Shown: piece by piece, positions 46,674-56,670 of the stretch
Layout: each line of letters opens with the position of its first letter
How positions within the stretch are numbered: position 1 is the stretch's first letter
NCBI RefSeq assembly: GCF_004362515.1
Contig: NZ_SNXU01000001.1
Location: forward strand, 620,001 to 684,000
Source of the DNA: Actinokineospora alba
GTDB taxonomy: Bacteria > Actinomycetota > Actinomycetes > Mycobacteriales > Pseudonocardiaceae
DNA length: 64,000 bases
Direction of reading: 5' to 3'
The notes under the pieces: generated by a model
What the model was told of the DNA's origin: nothing
What the model saw: the letters and a program-made list of their open reading frames with translations, nothing else
Database searches by the model: none
Made by a program: the position numbers and the translations under genes

Positions 46674-48146
46674 ATGACTCTCTCGGACACGCGCGCGCCC
46701 GAGCCACCGCTGCAGGCCGCGTCCAACAAGCGTTGGCTCATCCTCGCCGTCATCGCGCTCGCCCAGGTCATGGTGGTGCTCGACGCCACCATCGTGAACA
46801 TCGCGCTGCCGTCGGCGCAGCTCGACCTGAAGTTCACCAACGACCAGCGCCAGTGGCTGATCACCGGCTACGCGCTGAGCTTCGGCAGCCTGCTGCTGAT
46901 CGGCGGCCGGGTGGCCGACCTGTTCGGCCGCAGGCTGACCTTCCTCGCGGGCGTCGCGGGCTTCGCGCTCGCCTCCGCGGTCGGCGGTGCGGCGGGCAGC
47001 TTCGAGATCCTGGTGGCCGCGCGAGTCGGCCAGGGTGTGTTCGCCGCGCTGCTCGCGCCCGCCGCGCTGTCCCTGCTGACCACCACCTTCACCGACCCGA
47101 AGGAACGCGCCAAGGCGTTCGGCATCTTCGGCGCCATCGCCGGTGGCGGCGGCGCGATCGGCCTGCTGCTCGGCGGCGTGCTCACCGAGTACCTCGACTG
47201 GCGCTGGTGCATGTTCGTCAACCTGATCTTCGCGGGCGCGGCGTTCCTCGGCGGCGTGGCCCTGCTCGACCGCAGCACCGCCGACCACCGGCCCAAGCTC
47301 GACCTGTTCGGCGTCGCGACCGCGACCGCGGGCATGTTCGCGCTGGTCTACGGCCTGGCCAACGCCGAGACCGAGTCGTGGAGCCACGGGCTGACGTGGG
47401 GTGGCATCTCCACCGGCGTCGTGCTGCTCGCGGTCTTCGCCTGGTGGCAGACGAAGGCGCCGAGCCCGCTGCTGCCGCTGCGGATCCTGCTGCACCGCAA
47501 CCGCGGCGGGGCGTTCCTGGCGATCTTCATCCTGTGCGCCGGAATGTTCGTGATCTTCCTGTTCCTGACCTACTTCCTGCAGGTCAACCTCCAGTTCGGC
47601 CCGGTGAAGTCCGGGGTGTCGTTCCTGCCGATGATCGGCACGCTGATGGTCGCGGCGACCCTGGCGACCACGGTGTTCCTGCCGCGCGTCGGGCCGCGGC
47701 CGCTGATCGCGGGCGGCATGCTGATCGCGGGCGCGGGCACCGGTCTGCTGGCCCTGATCGACGAGACCAGCACCTACGCCAGCGGTGTGCTGCCCGGGCT
47801 GCTGATCGCGGGCGCGGGCATCGGCCTGACCATGGCCGCGAGCATGAACATCGGCATCCTGGGCGTCGACCCCGACGACTCCGGTGCGGCGTCCGCGGCG
47901 ATCAACGCCGTGCAGCAGGTGGGTGGCTCGATCGGCACCGCGCTGTTCAGCTCGGTCGCCGCGGGCGCGGTGACCACCGCCATGATGGAGGGCCAGGCCC
48001 CGGCGTCGGCCGCCATCGCGGGCTACAGCGCGGCGTTCCTCGGCAGCGCGATCCTCTTCGCGGTCGGTGCCGTTGTGGCCGGTCTGGTGCTGCGACCCGG
48101 CGTGCCTGAGGAACTCGGCACCGCCGCCCCCGCGATCCACATGTGA
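46674..48146 (+). CDS. MFS multidrug transporter, DHA2 (14-TM) type
   Basis: 490 residues, 14 predicted helices. Motif C-like and DHA2 signatures: MVVLDATIVNIALPSAQ, the loop 2-3 motif GGRVADLFGRR, and WRWCMFVN. It exports drugs or toxic compounds by proton antiport. Regulated by the divergent TetR protein. Confidence 0.9.
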   Translation: MTLSDTRAPEPPLQAASNKRWLILAVIALAQVMVVLDATIVNIALPSAQLDLKFTNDQRQWLITGYALSFGSLLLIGGRVADLFGRRLTFLAGVAGFALASAVGGAAGSFEILVAARVGQGVFAALLAPAALSLLTTTFTDPKERAKAFGIFGAIAGGGGAIGLLLGGVLTEYLDWRWCMFVNLIFAGAAFLGGVALLDRSTADHRPKLDLFGVATATAGMFALVYGLANAETESWSHGLTWGGISTGVVLLAVFAWWQTKAPSPLLPLRILLHRNRGGAFLAIFILCAGMFVIFLFLTYFLQVNLQFGPVKSGVSFLPMIGTLMVAATLATTVFLPRVGPRPLIAGGMLIAGAGTGLLALIDETSTYASGVLPGLLIAGAGIGLTMAASMNIGILGVDPDDSGAASAAINAVQQVGGSIGTALFSSVAAGAVTTAMMEGQAPASAAIAGYSAAFLGSAILFAVGAVVAGLVLRPGVPEELGTAAPAIHM

Positions 48147-48151
48147 CAGCT

Positions 48152-48185
48152 CCGGTGGCGTGGGCGAACCCGCTCACGCCACCGG
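48152..48185. terminator. Bidirectional hairpin between MFS and PhaC-like genes
   Basis: CCGGTGGCGTG (48152-48162) and CACGCCACCGG (48175-48185), 11-bp perfect arms. The right arm overlaps the PhaC-like stop codon. Confidence 0.75.
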
Positions 48186-49232
48186 GTTGTGGACCGCCAG
48201 GAAGTCGTCGAGGTGCTTCCACGTCGTGTCCCGCGCGCCCCGACCGGCGAGCACACCGAGGTGGCCGCCGGGGCAGGCGTGGAACTCGACCTCGGCCGCG
48301 TTGTCGAGCACGTCGACCAGATGCCGGACCGCGCGCTCGGGCGCGATGCTGTCGCCCTTGCCCGCGATGATCAGCACCGGGACCTTCACCTCGGCCAGGT
48401 TGATCCGCCGTCCGCCCAGGTCGAACGTGCCCTCGGCGAGGTCGTTCGCGCGGAAGAACCGGTGGTAGAGCTGCCCGAAGGTCCGCCCCGGGTAGGCGAT
48501 CATGTTGTCGGTGAACCGGTCGACCGCCTCGATCTGCGCCAGGAAGTCGGCGTCGTCGAGGTGCGACAGGATCGCGTAGGGCTTGGTGACGACCTTGTCG
48601 ATCGCCGAGAGCTGGAACGCGCGCTTCACCAGCGCCCGCGGCGCTCCGCCCAGCAGGCGGTAGGCCGGGGTGAGGATCCAGCCCTGGGTGAAGTCGACCA
48701 GCGGCTTCATCGGCGCGATCAGCGGGATGGCGGTCACGTCGAAGGGCGCGGCCACGGTCGAGATCGACGCGATCGGCAGGCCCGGCTGGTCGGCGGCGGT
48801 GAGCAGCGACATGATCCCGCCGAGGCACCAGGCCACCACGTGCACCGGCCGGTCGCCCGCGTCCCGGCTGACCGCGCGGATCGTGTGCGGCAGCACGTCG
48901 TCGATCCAGTGCTCCAGTCCCAGCGAGCGGTCGGCGAAGCTGACGGTGCCGAAGTCGACCAGGTAGGTCGAGCGGCCTTGGGCGACCATGTGCTCGGCGA
49001 GGCTGCAGCCCCGGCGCAGGTCGAAGCACAGCGACGGCGCGGCCAGCGGCGGCACGAACAGCACCGGGTCGCCGGACGCGGGAAGGTTTCCCTCGGCGAA
49101 CCGGTACACCGACCGCATCCGGCCCTTGTCGATCAGAGTCCGCGGCATCGGCCGAAGATCGGCGATCCCCCCGCGCGCGACCTTCGCGCCCACATTCTCA
49201 ACCGCCGCCGCCACCCACTCGGTCACGCCCAC
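48174..49232 (-). CDS. PhaC-like alpha/beta hydrolase (class III PHA synthase type)
   Basis: 352 residues. The nucleophile is a Cys in VVAWCLGGIMS, as in polyhydroxyalkanoate synthases (lipase-box variant), with Asp in GKGDSIAPE and His in CPGGHLGVL. Length fits class III PhaC, but no PhaE partner is adjacent. GTG 49232 is chosen for GGAGG at 8 bp; a longer frame would read through the 21-bp repeats. It could make PHA or be a related acyltransferase or hydrolase. Confidence 0.8.
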   Translation of the reverse strand: MGVTEWVAAAVENVGAKVARGGIADLRPMPRTLIDKGRMRSVYRFAEGNLPASGDPVLFVPPLAAPSLCFDLRRGCSLAEHMVAQGRSTYLVDFGTVSFADRSLGLEHWIDDVLPHTIRAVSRDAGDRPVHVVAWCLGGIMSLLTAADQPGLPIASISTVAAPFDVTAIPLIAPMKPLVDFTQGWILTPAYRLLGGAPRALVKRAFQLSAIDKVVTKPYAILSHLDDADFLAQIEAVDRFTDNMIAYPGRTFGQLYHRFFRANDLAEGTFDLGGRRINLAEVKVPVLIIAGKGDSIAPERAVRHLVDVLDNAAEVEFHACPGGHLGVLAGRGARDTTWKHLDDFLAVHNPVA

Positions 49233-49267
49233 CGCGCCCACCTCCACCCCAAGTCTGCCCGCCCCGC

Positions 49268-49430
49268 GAGTCGCCCGCCCAGGCAAACGAGTCGCCCCTT
49301 CAGGCAAGTGAATTCAACATCGGGACAACGAATCCCGACTTCGCCTGGTTACGAAGGTGAGACCCATGTCCCAGCCGGTGTCGAACTCGGTTGCCGGAAG
49401 GGGCGACTCGTTTGCCGGACGGGGCGACTC
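49268..49430. repeat. 21-bp repeats facing each other, family A
   Basis: Forward units at 49268-49288, 49289-49309 and a degenerate 49310-49330. Reverse-complement units at 49389-49409 and 49410-49430. All share the GAGTCGCCCC...GGCAA pattern of the array at 41006. The two halves can pair into a long hairpin just before the fadE19 stop. Confidence 0.92.
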
Positions 49431-49433
49431 GCG

Positions 49434-50588
49434 TTACTTGAGGCCTAGTTCGCGGGCGATGAGCATGCGCTGGACCTCGCTGGTGCCCTCGCCGATCTCG
49501 AGGATCTTGGCGTCGCGGTAGAAGCGGCCGACGGGGAACTCGTTCATGAAGCCGTAGCCGCCGAAGATCTGGGTGGCGTCGCGGGCGTTGTCCATCGCGG
49601 CGTTGGAGGCGTGCAGCTTGGCGATGGCCGCCTCCTTCTTGAACGGCTCGCCGCGCAGCATCTTCGCCGCCGCCGCGTAGTAGGCCAGGCGGGCGGTGTG
49701 GGCGCGCAGCTCCATGTCGGCGAGCTTGAACTGGATCGCCTGGTACTCGCCGATCTTGCGCCCGAACGCCTCGCGCTCGCCGACGTACCGCAGCGACTCG
49801 TCGATGCACCCCTGCGCCAGACCGACCGACAGGGCGGCGATCGCGACCCGGCCCTCGTCCAGTGTGGACAGGAACTGGGCGTACCCGCGGCCCTGCTCGC
49901 CGAGGAGGTTCTCCTTCGGCACGCGGACGTCGGCGAAGGCCAGCTCGCGGGTGTCGGAGGCGTTCCAGCCGACCTTCGAGTACTTCTTCGACACGGTGAA
50001 CCCGGGCGTGCCCGACGGCACGATGATCGCCGAGATCTCCTTGCGGCCGTTGTCCTTCACACCGGTGACGGCGGTGACCGTGACCAGGCCGGTGATGTCG
50101 GTGCCGGAGTTGGTGATGAACGCCTTGGAGCCGTTGATGACCCACTCGTCGCCGTCGAGGCGCGCGGTCGTGCGGGTCGCGCCCGCGTCGGAGCCGCCGC
50201 CGGGCTCGGTGAGGCCGAACGCGCCGAGCTGCTCGGCGTTGGTCAGCTTCGGCAGCCAGGTCTGCTTCTGCTCCTCGGTGCCGTACCGGTAGAGCGGCAT
50301 CGCGCCCAGCGAGACACCGGCCTCCAGCGTGATCGCGACCGACGAGTCGACCCGGGCCAGCTCCTCCAGGGCGATGCACAGGGCGAAGTAGTCCCCGCCC
50401 ATGCCGCCGTACTCCTCGGAGATCGGCAGGCCGAACAGGCCCATGTGGCCCATCTTGGCGACGATCTCGTAGGGGAATTCCTCGCGCTCGTAGAAGTCCC
50501 CGATGACGGGAGCGACCTCCTCACGCGCGAACTCTTGGACGGTCTTGCGGAGCGCCTCGTGCTCCTCGCCCAGCGTGAAGTTGATCAT
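49434..50588 (-). CDS. fadE19: Acyl-CoA dehydrogenase FadE19-like
   Basis: 384 residues with [48 protein letters not shown]. Third gene of accD1-accA1-fadE19, the order of the mycobacterial leucine-degradation locus; an isovaleryl- or branched-chain acyl-CoA dehydrogenase role is inferred. The start overlaps the accA1 stop (ATGA). Confidence 0.85.
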   Translation of the reverse strand: MINFTLGEEHEALRKTVQEFAREEVAPVIGDFYEREEFPYEIVAKMGHMGLFGLPISEEYGGMGGDYFALCIALEELARVDSSVAITLEAGVSLGAMPLYRYGTEEQKQTWLPKLTNAEQLGAFGLTEPGGGSDAGATRTTARLDGDEWVINGSKAFITNSGTDITGLVTVTAVTGVKDNGRKEISAIIVPSGTPGFTVSKKYSKVGWNASDTRELAFADVRVPKENLLGEQGRGYAQFLSTLDEGRVAIAALSVGLAQGCIDESLRYVGEREAFGRKIGEYQAIQFKLADMELRAHTARLAYYAAAAKMLRGEPFKKEAAIAKLHASNAAMDNARDATQIFGGYGFMNEFPVGRFYRDAKILEIGEGTSEVQRMLIARELGLK

Positions 50589-52570
50589 GACTGGTCCTCC
50601 GTTGGGGTCACCACGGTGAGAATCTGGTTCAGCGCGACCTGTTGGCCGGCATGGACGTTCAGTTCGGAGACGACACCGTCGACCTTGGCCGTGATGGTGT
50701 GCTCCATCTTCATCGCCTCGACGACGAGCAGCGGCTGCCCCGCGGTCACGTGGTCGCCCACGGCGACCTTGACCACCAGGACCGTGCCCGGCATCGGGCT
50801 GGTCACCGGTCCGCCCGCGGCGGCCGACGATCCGGCGCCCTCGAGCATCGAGTGCTCCGCGACGGCCCACGCCTGGCCACCGGCCGCGAGCCAGAGGACG
50901 TCGCCGTCCTGGGCCCGGGTGTAGCGCAGGTTGTGGCCGCCGTAGGTGACCCGCAGTTCACCGTCCACACGCGACACGGAGGCTTTGACGGGGTCGCCGT
51001 CGTCGATCGTCACGGTCGCGGCCGACGGACTGCCCGAGAGCTTCACTCTCACGTCCCGGTCGCCGCAGGTCAGGCGCAGTGGGACCACCGCGGCCCGGCC
51101 GAGGCGCCAGCCGTTGGGGACCGACCACGGGTCGATCACCTCGCCCGCGGGCTGCATGGTGAGCAGCTCGTCGAGCGCGGCGGCGGCGAAGACCTCGTCA
51201 GGCACCGGCTCCGCGCGGGTCAGCGCGTCGAGCTTGCGTTCGACGAGCTGGGTGTCGAGCCTGCCCGCGCGCACGTCCTCATCGGCCAGCAGCGCGCGCA
51301 GGAAGGCGATGTTCGTGCCGACGCCGAGCACCACCGTGTCGGCCAGGGCGTCGGACAGCCGGATCAGCGCCTGCTCGCGGTCCTCGCCCCAGGTGATGAC
51401 CTTGGCCAGCATCGGGTCGTAGTCCGAGCCGACGACAGAACCGGCCAGCAGCCCGGAGTCCAGCCGCGCCCAGTCCTCAGTGGACTGCGACAGGCCCAGT
51501 ACGCGGCCACCGGTCGGCAGGAAGCCGGTCGATGGGTCCTCGGCGTACACCCGGGCCTCGACCGAGTGCCCGCGAAGCTCCACATCGGACTGCTTGAGCG
51601 ACAGCGGCTCCCCCGCGGCCACCCGCACCTGCTGCTCGACGAGGTCGAGTCCGGTGACCTGCTCGGTGACCGGGTGCTCGACCTGCAGCCGGGTGTTCAT
51701 CTCCATGAAGAAGAACTCGTCGGGCCGGTCGGCGGAGACGATGAACTCCACCGTGCCCGCGCCCGTGTAGCCCACGGACTTGGCCGCGTCGACCGCCGCC
51801 GTGCCCATCCGCTCCCGCGTCACCGCGTCGAGCAGCGGCGATGGCGCCTCTTCGATGATCTTCTGGTGGCGGCGCTGCAGGCTGCACTCGCGCTCGCCGA
51901 GGTGGATCACGTTGCCGTGCGCGTCGGCGAGGACCTGGATCTCGATGTGCCGCGGCCGCTGGACGAACCGCTCGATCAGCAGCGTCTCGTCGCCGAACGA
52001 GCCACGCGCCTCGCGCCGCGCGGACTCGATCGCGGAACGCAGTCCCTCCGGCTCGGTGACCAGGCGCATGCCCTTGCCGCCACCACCCGCGGACGGCTTG
52101 AGCAGCACCGGGAAACCGATCTCGGTCGCGGCGGACACGAGGTCGTCGTCGGACATCCCCGGCTCGGTGCGACCGGGGACCACCGGCACGCCCGCGGCGA
52201 TAACCGTCAGCTTGGCGCGGATCTTGTCGCCCATGGCGTCGATCGCCGAGGCGGGCGGGCCGATGAAGACCAGCCCCGCTTCGGCGCAGGCGCGCGCGAA
52301 CTCGACGTTCTCGGCGAGGAACCCGTAGCCGGGGTGCACCGCCTCGGCGCCGGTCTCGCGAGCCGCCGCGATGATGTTCGGGATGGACAGGTAGCTCTCG
52401 CGCGCGGCGGCAGGGCCGATGCGGACGGCCACGTCGGCCTCCCGGACATGCCGGGCGCCCGCGTCGGCGTCGCTGTAGACCGCGACCGACCGGATGCGCA
52501 TCCGGCGGAGCGTGTCGATGACGCGGCAGGCGATCTCGCCGCGGTTGGCGATCAGAACGCTGGTGAACAT
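50585..52570 (-). CDS. accA1: Biotin-dependent acyl-CoA carboxylase alpha subunit (AccA1-like)
   Basis: 661 residues. Biotin carboxylase (1-450; ATP-grasp [14 protein letters not shown]-like [18 protein letters not shown]), linker, and biotin carboxyl carrier domain with Lys621 in EAMKMEH. With the next protein it forms a methylcrotonyl-CoA-type carboxylase. ATG 52570 is chosen; GTG 52579 is an alternative that overlaps the accD1 stop. Confidence 0.92.
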   Translation of the reverse strand: MFTSVLIANRGEIACRVIDTLRRMRIRSVAVYSDADAGARHVREADVAVRIGPAAARESYLSIPNIIAAARETGAEAVHPGYGFLAENVEFARACAEAGLVFIGPPASAIDAMGDKIRAKLTVIAAGVPVVPGRTEPGMSDDDLVSAATEIGFPVLLKPSAGGGGKGMRLVTEPEGLRSAIESARREARGSFGDETLLIERFVQRPRHIEIQVLADAHGNVIHLGERECSLQRRHQKIIEEAPSPLLDAVTRERMGTAAVDAAKSVGYTGAGTVEFIVSADRPDEFFFMEMNTRLQVEHPVTEQVTGLDLVEQQVRVAAGEPLSLKQSDVELRGHSVEARVYAEDPSTGFLPTGGRVLGLSQSTEDWARLDSGLLAGSVVGSDYDPMLAKVITWGEDREQALIRLSDALADTVVLGVGTNIAFLRALLADEDVRAGRLDTQLVERKLDALTRAEPVPDEVFAAAALDELLTMQPAGEVIDPWSVPNGWRLGRAAVVPLRLTCGDRDVRVKLSGSPSAATVTIDDGDPVKASVSRVDGELRVTYGGHNLRYTRAQDGDVLWLAAGGQAWAVAEHSMLEGAGSSAAAGGPVTSPMPGTVLVVKVAVGDHVTAGQPLLVVEAMKMEHTITAKVDGVVSELNVHAGQQVALNQILTVVTPTEDQS

Positions 52571-52575
52571 CGCAC

Positions 52576-54189
52576 TCACATCCGGAAGACGCCGTAGCCG
52601 ACAGGGTTCAACGGTGCGTTGGCCGCCGCGGAGAGCGCGAGGCCGAGCACCTGGCGGGTGTCCGCCGGGTCGATCACACCGTCGTCCCACAGCCGGGCCG
52701 TGGAGTAATAGGGGTTGCCCTGCTCCTCGTACTGCTGCCGGATCGGCTCCTTGAACGCGTCCTCGTCCTCGGCGGACCACTCGTCGCCGCGCGCCTCGAT
52801 CTGGTCGCGGCGGACGGTGGACAACACGGACGCGGCCTGCTCGCCGCCCATGACCGAGATGCGCGCGTTGGGCCACATCCAGAGGAAGCGCGGTGAATAA
52901 GCACGGCCGCACATCGAGTAGTTGCCCGCGCCGAACGAGCCGCCGACGACGACCGTGAATTTCGGTACGCGCGCGCACGCGGTCGCCATGACCATCTTCG
53001 CGCCGTGCTTGGCGATGCCGCCGGCCTCGTAGTCGCGCCCGACCATGAAGCCGGTGATGTTCTGCAGGTAGAGCAACGGGATGCTGCGCTTGTCGCACAG
53101 CTCGATGAAGTGCGCGCCCTTCATGGCCGACTCGCTGAACAGCACGCCGTTGTTGGCCACGATGCCGACCGGGTGGCCGTGGATCCGGGCGAACCCGGTG
53201 ACCAGGGTCGAGCCGTACTCCTTCTTGAACTCGCGGAACCGGCTGCCGTCCACGATGCGGGCGATCACCTCGCGCACGTCGTACGGCGTGCGCGAGTCGG
53301 TCGGGACGACGCCGTACAGGGTGGCCGGGTCGACGGCGGGCTCCTCGACCGGCGCGACGTCCCACGGGCGTGGGGCGCGCGGGCCGAGCGTGCTGACGAT
53401 GGAGCGGACGATCCGCAGCGCGTGGGCGTCGTCGTCGGCCAGATGGTCGGTGACGCCCGAGGTGCGCGAGTGCACGTCGCCGCCGCCGAGGTCCTCAGCG
53501 GTGACGACCTCACCGGTCGCGGCCTTCACCAGCGGCGGGCCGCCGAGGAAGATCGTGCCCTGGTTGCGCACGATCACGGCCTCGTCGCTCATCGCGGGGA
53601 CGTACGCGCCGCCCGCGGTGCAGGAGCCGAGGACCGCGGCGATCTGCGGGATGCCCTGGGCGGACATGGTGGCCTGGTTGTAGAAGATCCGGCCGAAGTG
53701 GTCGCGGTCGGGGAAGACGTCGTCCTGCTTGGGCAGGAACGCGCCGCCGGAGTCGACCAGGTAGACGCACGGCAGGTTGTTCTGCAGCGCGACTTCCTGC
53801 GCGCGCAGGTGCTTCTTGACCGTCATCGGGTAGTAGGTGCCGCCCTTGACGGTGGCGTCGTTGGTGACGATCACGCACTCGCGTCCGGACACCCGGCCGA
53901 CGCCGGTGATGACACCCGCGGCCGGGGCGTCGTCGCCGTACATCCCGGTGGCGGCCAGCGGGGAGAGTTCCAGAAAGGGAGACCCGGGGTCGACCAGGGA
54001 GTCGACCCGGTCGCGCGGGAGGAGCTTGCCCCGCTCGACGTGGCGCGTACGGGCCTTCTCGGGTCCGCCGAGCGCCGCCGTGCCGAGGCGTTCGCGCAGG
54101 TCGTCGACGAGCACCCGGTGCTCTTTGACGTTGCGCTGGAATGCCTCGTCGGCGGGATCGGCGTCGCTGCGCAGGACGGGCGCGTCCAT
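52576..54189 (-). CDS. accD1: Acyl-CoA carboxylase beta subunit (AccD1-like, MCC type)
   Basis: 537 residues, two crotonase-like carboxyltransferase halves. The [15 protein letters not shown] and [18 protein letters not shown] blocks are typical of methylcrotonyl-CoA carboxylase beta subunits rather than propionyl-CoA types. First gene of the leftward operon, with a palindromic operator 50 bp upstream. Confidence 0.9.
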   Translation of the reverse strand: MDAPVLRSDADPADEAFQRNVKEHRVLVDDLRERLGTAALGGPEKARTRHVERGKLLPRDRVDSLVDPGSPFLELSPLAATGMYGDDAPAAGVITGVGRVSGRECVIVTNDATVKGGTYYPMTVKKHLRAQEVALQNNLPCVYLVDSGGAFLPKQDDVFPDRDHFGRIFYNQATMSAQGIPQIAAVLGSCTAGGAYVPAMSDEAVIVRNQGTIFLGGPPLVKAATGEVVTAEDLGGGDVHSRTSGVTDHLADDDAHALRIVRSIVSTLGPRAPRPWDVAPVEEPAVDPATLYGVVPTDSRTPYDVREVIARIVDGSRFREFKKEYGSTLVTGFARIHGHPVGIVANNGVLFSESAMKGAHFIELCDKRSIPLLYLQNITGFMVGRDYEAGGIAKHGAKMVMATACARVPKFTVVVGGSFGAGNYSMCGRAYSPRFLWMWPNARISVMGGEQAASVLSTVRRDQIEARGDEWSAEDEDAFKEPIRQQYEEQGNPYYSTARLWDDGVIDPADTRQVLGLALSAAANAPLNPVGYGVFRM

Positions 54190-54210
54190 CTCAGGTCCTC
54201 GCGATCGCAG

Positions 54211-54226
54211 GTTAGTCACCGTTAAC
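54211..54226. promoter_or_regulatory. Degenerate second copy of the accD1 operator
   Basis: GTTAGTCACCGTTAAC matches the palindrome at 54239 in 12 of 16 positions, 28 bp away and nearer the accD1 start. Weak candidate. Confidence 0.4.
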
Positions 54227-54238
54227 TATGTGACCAAT

Positions 54239-54254
54239 GTTAGCGCTCGCTAAC
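54239..54254. promoter_or_regulatory. Palindromic operator upstream of accD1
   Basis: GTTAGCGCTCGCTAAC is a perfect inverted repeat (7-bp arms, 2-bp centre). The same arms occur at 55237-55252 before the TetR gene, tying the operon to that regulator. Confidence 0.85.
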
Positions 54255-54273
54255 GTCCACGTCCACCTACGAC

Positions 54274-54303
54274 GAAGGCCACCCCCTACCGGAGGTGGCC
54301 TTC
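54274..54303 (-). terminator. Hairpin after the SGNH gene
   Basis: GAAGGCCACC (54274-54283) and GGTGGCCTTC (54294-54303), 20 bp beyond the esterase stop, separating it from the accD1 promoter. Confidence 0.65.
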
Positions 54304-54322
54304 AGCGGGTCGAATCCGGGAA

Positions 54323-55111
54323 TCAGCCGGTCACAGCGCGCACGGCGGCGTAGTAGCCACCGCTCTGACCAGCCACGTTCGGGTGATAAGACTCCTCGAC
54401 CGGCCAGGCCCAGCTGTTGATCCAGCGGGTCCCGGACGCGCAGATCTCATGCCCGGCGAAGGCGGTGCGGCCGTCGACGAAGGTGAAGCCCCTGGCCGCC
54501 GCGCGACCCCGGGTGACATCGGCCAGCACGTCGGCCGACTGGTTGATCGCGGAGCGCTTGGTCTCGCTCAGACCCGCGTAGCAGTAGCCGGGGACCTTGT
54601 ACATGCGCGGATAGCCGACGACGAGCACGCGCGCGTTGGGCGCCCGGGTGCGGATCTGGGAGTAGACCTGGTCCAGCTTGGGCGGCAGCTGGGTGCGGGC
54701 GTAGTTCTGCGCCTCCTGGTTGCGCTGCACGCAGGTCGAGTCGGAACCGAAGTTGCAGTCGGTCATGACACTGGCGAAGCCCGCGTCGTTGCCGCCGATG
54801 GAGATGGTGACCAGGGCGGTGTCGGCGGTGACCGCGCCGATCTGGTTGGCCAGGACGTCGCCGGTGCGCGCACCGGAGCAGGCGACGAAGGAGAAGGCGG
54901 ACGGGGAGTGGGAGTTGGCCCAGAGCTGGGGATACGCGTTCGAACTGCGCTTGCACGAACCGCTCGTGCCGTAGCTGCCCGCGCCCAACCCGGAGGAGTA
55001 GGAGTCGCCGAGCGCCACGTACTTGCCGGTCGCGGCCGAAGCGGGCACCGCGAAGCCGGCCATGGATAACAGGGTGAGCAGGGTGATCACTAGGGACCTG
55101 GAGACACGCAT
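54323..55111 (-). CDS. Secreted SGNH-hydrolase (lipase/esterase)
   Basis: 262 residues. Signal peptide (cleavage near ASA, residue about 26). Catalytic Ser in ALGDSYSSG, oxyanion Gly/Asn in GGNDAGF, and Asp/His near ...YHPNVAG. Similar in layout to Streptomyces extracellular lipases of this fold. ATG 55111 follows GGAGG at 6 bp. It lies between the accD1 operon and the TetR gene on its own transcript. Confidence 0.9.
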   Translation of the reverse strand: MRVSRSLVITLLTLLSMAGFAVPASAATGKYVALGDSYSSGLGAGSYGTSGSCKRSSNAYPQLWANSHSPSAFSFVACSGARTGDVLANQIGAVTADTALVTISIGGNDAGFASVMTDCNFGSDSTCVQRNQEAQNYARTQLPPKLDQVYSQIRTRAPNARVLVVGYPRMYKVPGYCYAGLSETKRSAINQSADVLADVTRGRAAARGFTFVDGRTAFAGHEICASGTRWINSWAWPVEESYHPNVAGQSGGYYAAVRAVTG

Positions 55112-55234
55112 GCCTAACCTCCGCCGTTGGAGGGGATTCCCGACAAGGTCATGACTACCAGCGACCAACCGCGTACGGAACTGCTCGGTAACTTATTAAG
55201 GGTTGCCAGTTTCCCAACGGATCCTGAACCCCTG

Positions 55235-55254
55235 TGGTTAGCGGTCGCTAACCA
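55235..55254. promoter_or_regulatory. Palindromic operator upstream of TetR gene
   Basis: TGGTTAGCGGTCGCTAACCA, a 20-bp palindrome sharing the GTTAGCG/CGCTAAC arms with the site before accD1. It ends 20 bp before the TetR start, so autoregulation is likely. Confidence 0.85.
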
Positions 55255-55274
55255 CTCTGCAATACGATGACTCC

Positions 55275-55865
55275 GTGTCCCCAGCAGCCGAGCCAGCGAA
55301 AACAGGCCCCAGCCGCCGTGAGCAGATCCTCGCCGCCGCGGCGGAACTGTTCGCCAGGCACGGTTTTCACGGCGTCGGCATCGACGACATCGGCTCCGCC
55401 GTCGGCATCTCCGGGCCCGCGCTCTACCGGCACTTCCGGTCGAAGGACGCGATGCTCGGCGAGATGCTCACCTCGATCTCGGAAGTGCTGCTCGACGGCG
55501 GCCTCGCCCGGATCAGCTCCGCGGCGGGGGCACAGGAGGCGCTGGGCGATCTCGTGCGGTTCCACGTCGACTTCGCGTTGGACAACCCGTCGCTGATCAC
55601 GGTGCAGGAGCGCAACCTCGGCAACCTGACCGACCCCGACCGGCGCAAGGTCCGCGCCCTGCAGCGCCGCTACGTCGAGGCCTGGGTCGAGGTCATCCGC
55701 GACGCCGGCCCCGCCGTCCCCGAACCCACCGCCCGCGCCGCCGCGCACGCGGTGTTCGGCCTGATCAACTCCACCCCGCACAGCAGGCACCTCGACCGTG
55801 ACCAGATGGCCGACCTGCTGACCGCGATGGCCCTCACCGCCCTGATCCACACACCCGTCTCCTGA
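55275..55865 (+). CDS. TetR-family regulator, BkaR-like
   Basis: 196 residues. HTH at about 16-60 (GFHGVGIDDIGSAVGISGPALYRHFRSKDAM). Mycobacterial BkaR sits in the same neighbourhood of accD1-accA1-fadE19 and controls branched-chain amino-acid breakdown. The shared palindrome supports that role here. GTG 55275 has no clear RBS, so the transcript may be close to leaderless. Confidence 0.8.
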   Translation: MSPAAEPAKTGPSRREQILAAAAELFARHGFHGVGIDDIGSAVGISGPALYRHFRSKDAMLGEMLTSISEVLLDGGLARISSAAGAQEALGDLVRFHVDFALDNPSLITVQERNLGNLTDPDRRKVRALQRRYVEAWVEVIRDAGPAVPEPTARAAAHAVFGLINSTPHSRHLDRDQMADLLTAMALTALIHTPVS

Positions 55866-55907
55866 CCGACCCCTACGCGGGCACCTCGACACTGCCGCCC
55901 AGCTAAT

Positions 55908-55918
55908 TGGTAAGACCA
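55908..55918. promoter_or_regulatory. FadR-type GntR operator
   Basis: TGGTAAGACCA fits the FadR-subfamily consensus TNGTNNNACNA exactly and is 38 bp before the GntR gene. Confidence 0.75.
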
Positions 55919-55956
55919 CTTGACCTCTGACCGGTCCGGCTTCTACCGTCGTCGGC

Positions 55957-56670
55957 ATGGTGTTCCAGCCGGTGGCCCGACGGTCCGTGCCCGACGAGGT
56001 GTTCGCGCAGATGCTGCACGCGGTGATCGACGGCAGCGTCGCGGCGGGCGAGGCCCTGCCCAGCGAGCGCGCGCTGGCCGAAGTGCTCGGGGTGTCGCGG
56101 CCCGCGGTTCGCGAAGCGCTGCAGCGGATGTCGCAGGCCGGGCTGGTCGACGTCCGCCAGGGCGACGGCACGGTCGTGCGGGACTTCCGGCGCAGCGCGG
56201 GCCTGGACCTGCTGCCGCGCCTGCTGCTGCGCGGCGAGACGGTCGACCTCACCGTGGTGCGCGACATCCTCGACGCCCGGCTGCTCATCGGCCCCGAGGT
56301 GGCCGCCCTGGCCGCCGCACGCGCGGGCGAGAGCCTGGCGCGACCGCTGTCGGACGCGATCGACGCGCTCGCCACGACCGAGGACCCGGTGGCGTCGCAG
56401 CGGCACGCACTCACGTTCTGGGACCACCTCGTCGACGGCGCCGACTCGATCGTCTTCCGACTGGTGTTCAACAGCCTCCGCGCCGCCTACGAACCCGCAC
56501 TCGACCTCCTCGGCCCGCTGATGGCCGCCGAGGTGTCGCGCACCGACGCGTACCGCGCGCTCGCCGACGCGGTCACCGAGGCCGATCCCGAGCGCGCGCG
56601 CTCGGCCGCGCTCGATCTCCTGAGCCCGGCCACCGAGGCGTTCCTCACCGTCATCAAGGAGCTGACATGA
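55957..56670 (+). CDS. GntR-family regulator, FadR subfamily
   Basis: 237 residues. Winged HTH (about 10-75; LPSERALAEVLGVSRPAVREALQRM), then an FCD-type all-helical ligand domain. The stop overlaps the next start (ATGA), so it is co-translated with the fatty-acid hydroxylase gene. Ligand unknown; a fatty acyl or sterol-derived effector is a guess from the partner. Confidence 0.85.
   Translation: MVFQPVARRSVPDEVFAQMLHAVIDGSVAAGEALPSERALAEVLGVSRPAVREALQRMSQAGLVDVRQGDGTVVRDFRRSAGLDLLPRLLLRGETVDLTVVRDILDARLLIGPEVAALAAARAGESLARPLSDAIDALATTEDPVASQRHALTFWDHLVDGADSIVFRLVFNSLRAAYEPALDLLGPLMAAEVSRTDAYRALADAVTEADPERARSAALDLLSPATEAFLTVIKELT

Noticed and set aside
46650..48140. Antisense frame of 496 codons opposite the MFS gene
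   Set aside because: Rich in Gln/Arg/Glu/Asp runs and mirrors the transporter codons; no domain and no RBS.
48174..49307. Longer PhaC-like protein starting at 49307
   Set aside because: The extra 25 codons lie in the 21-bp repeat; GTG 49232 has a better RBS.
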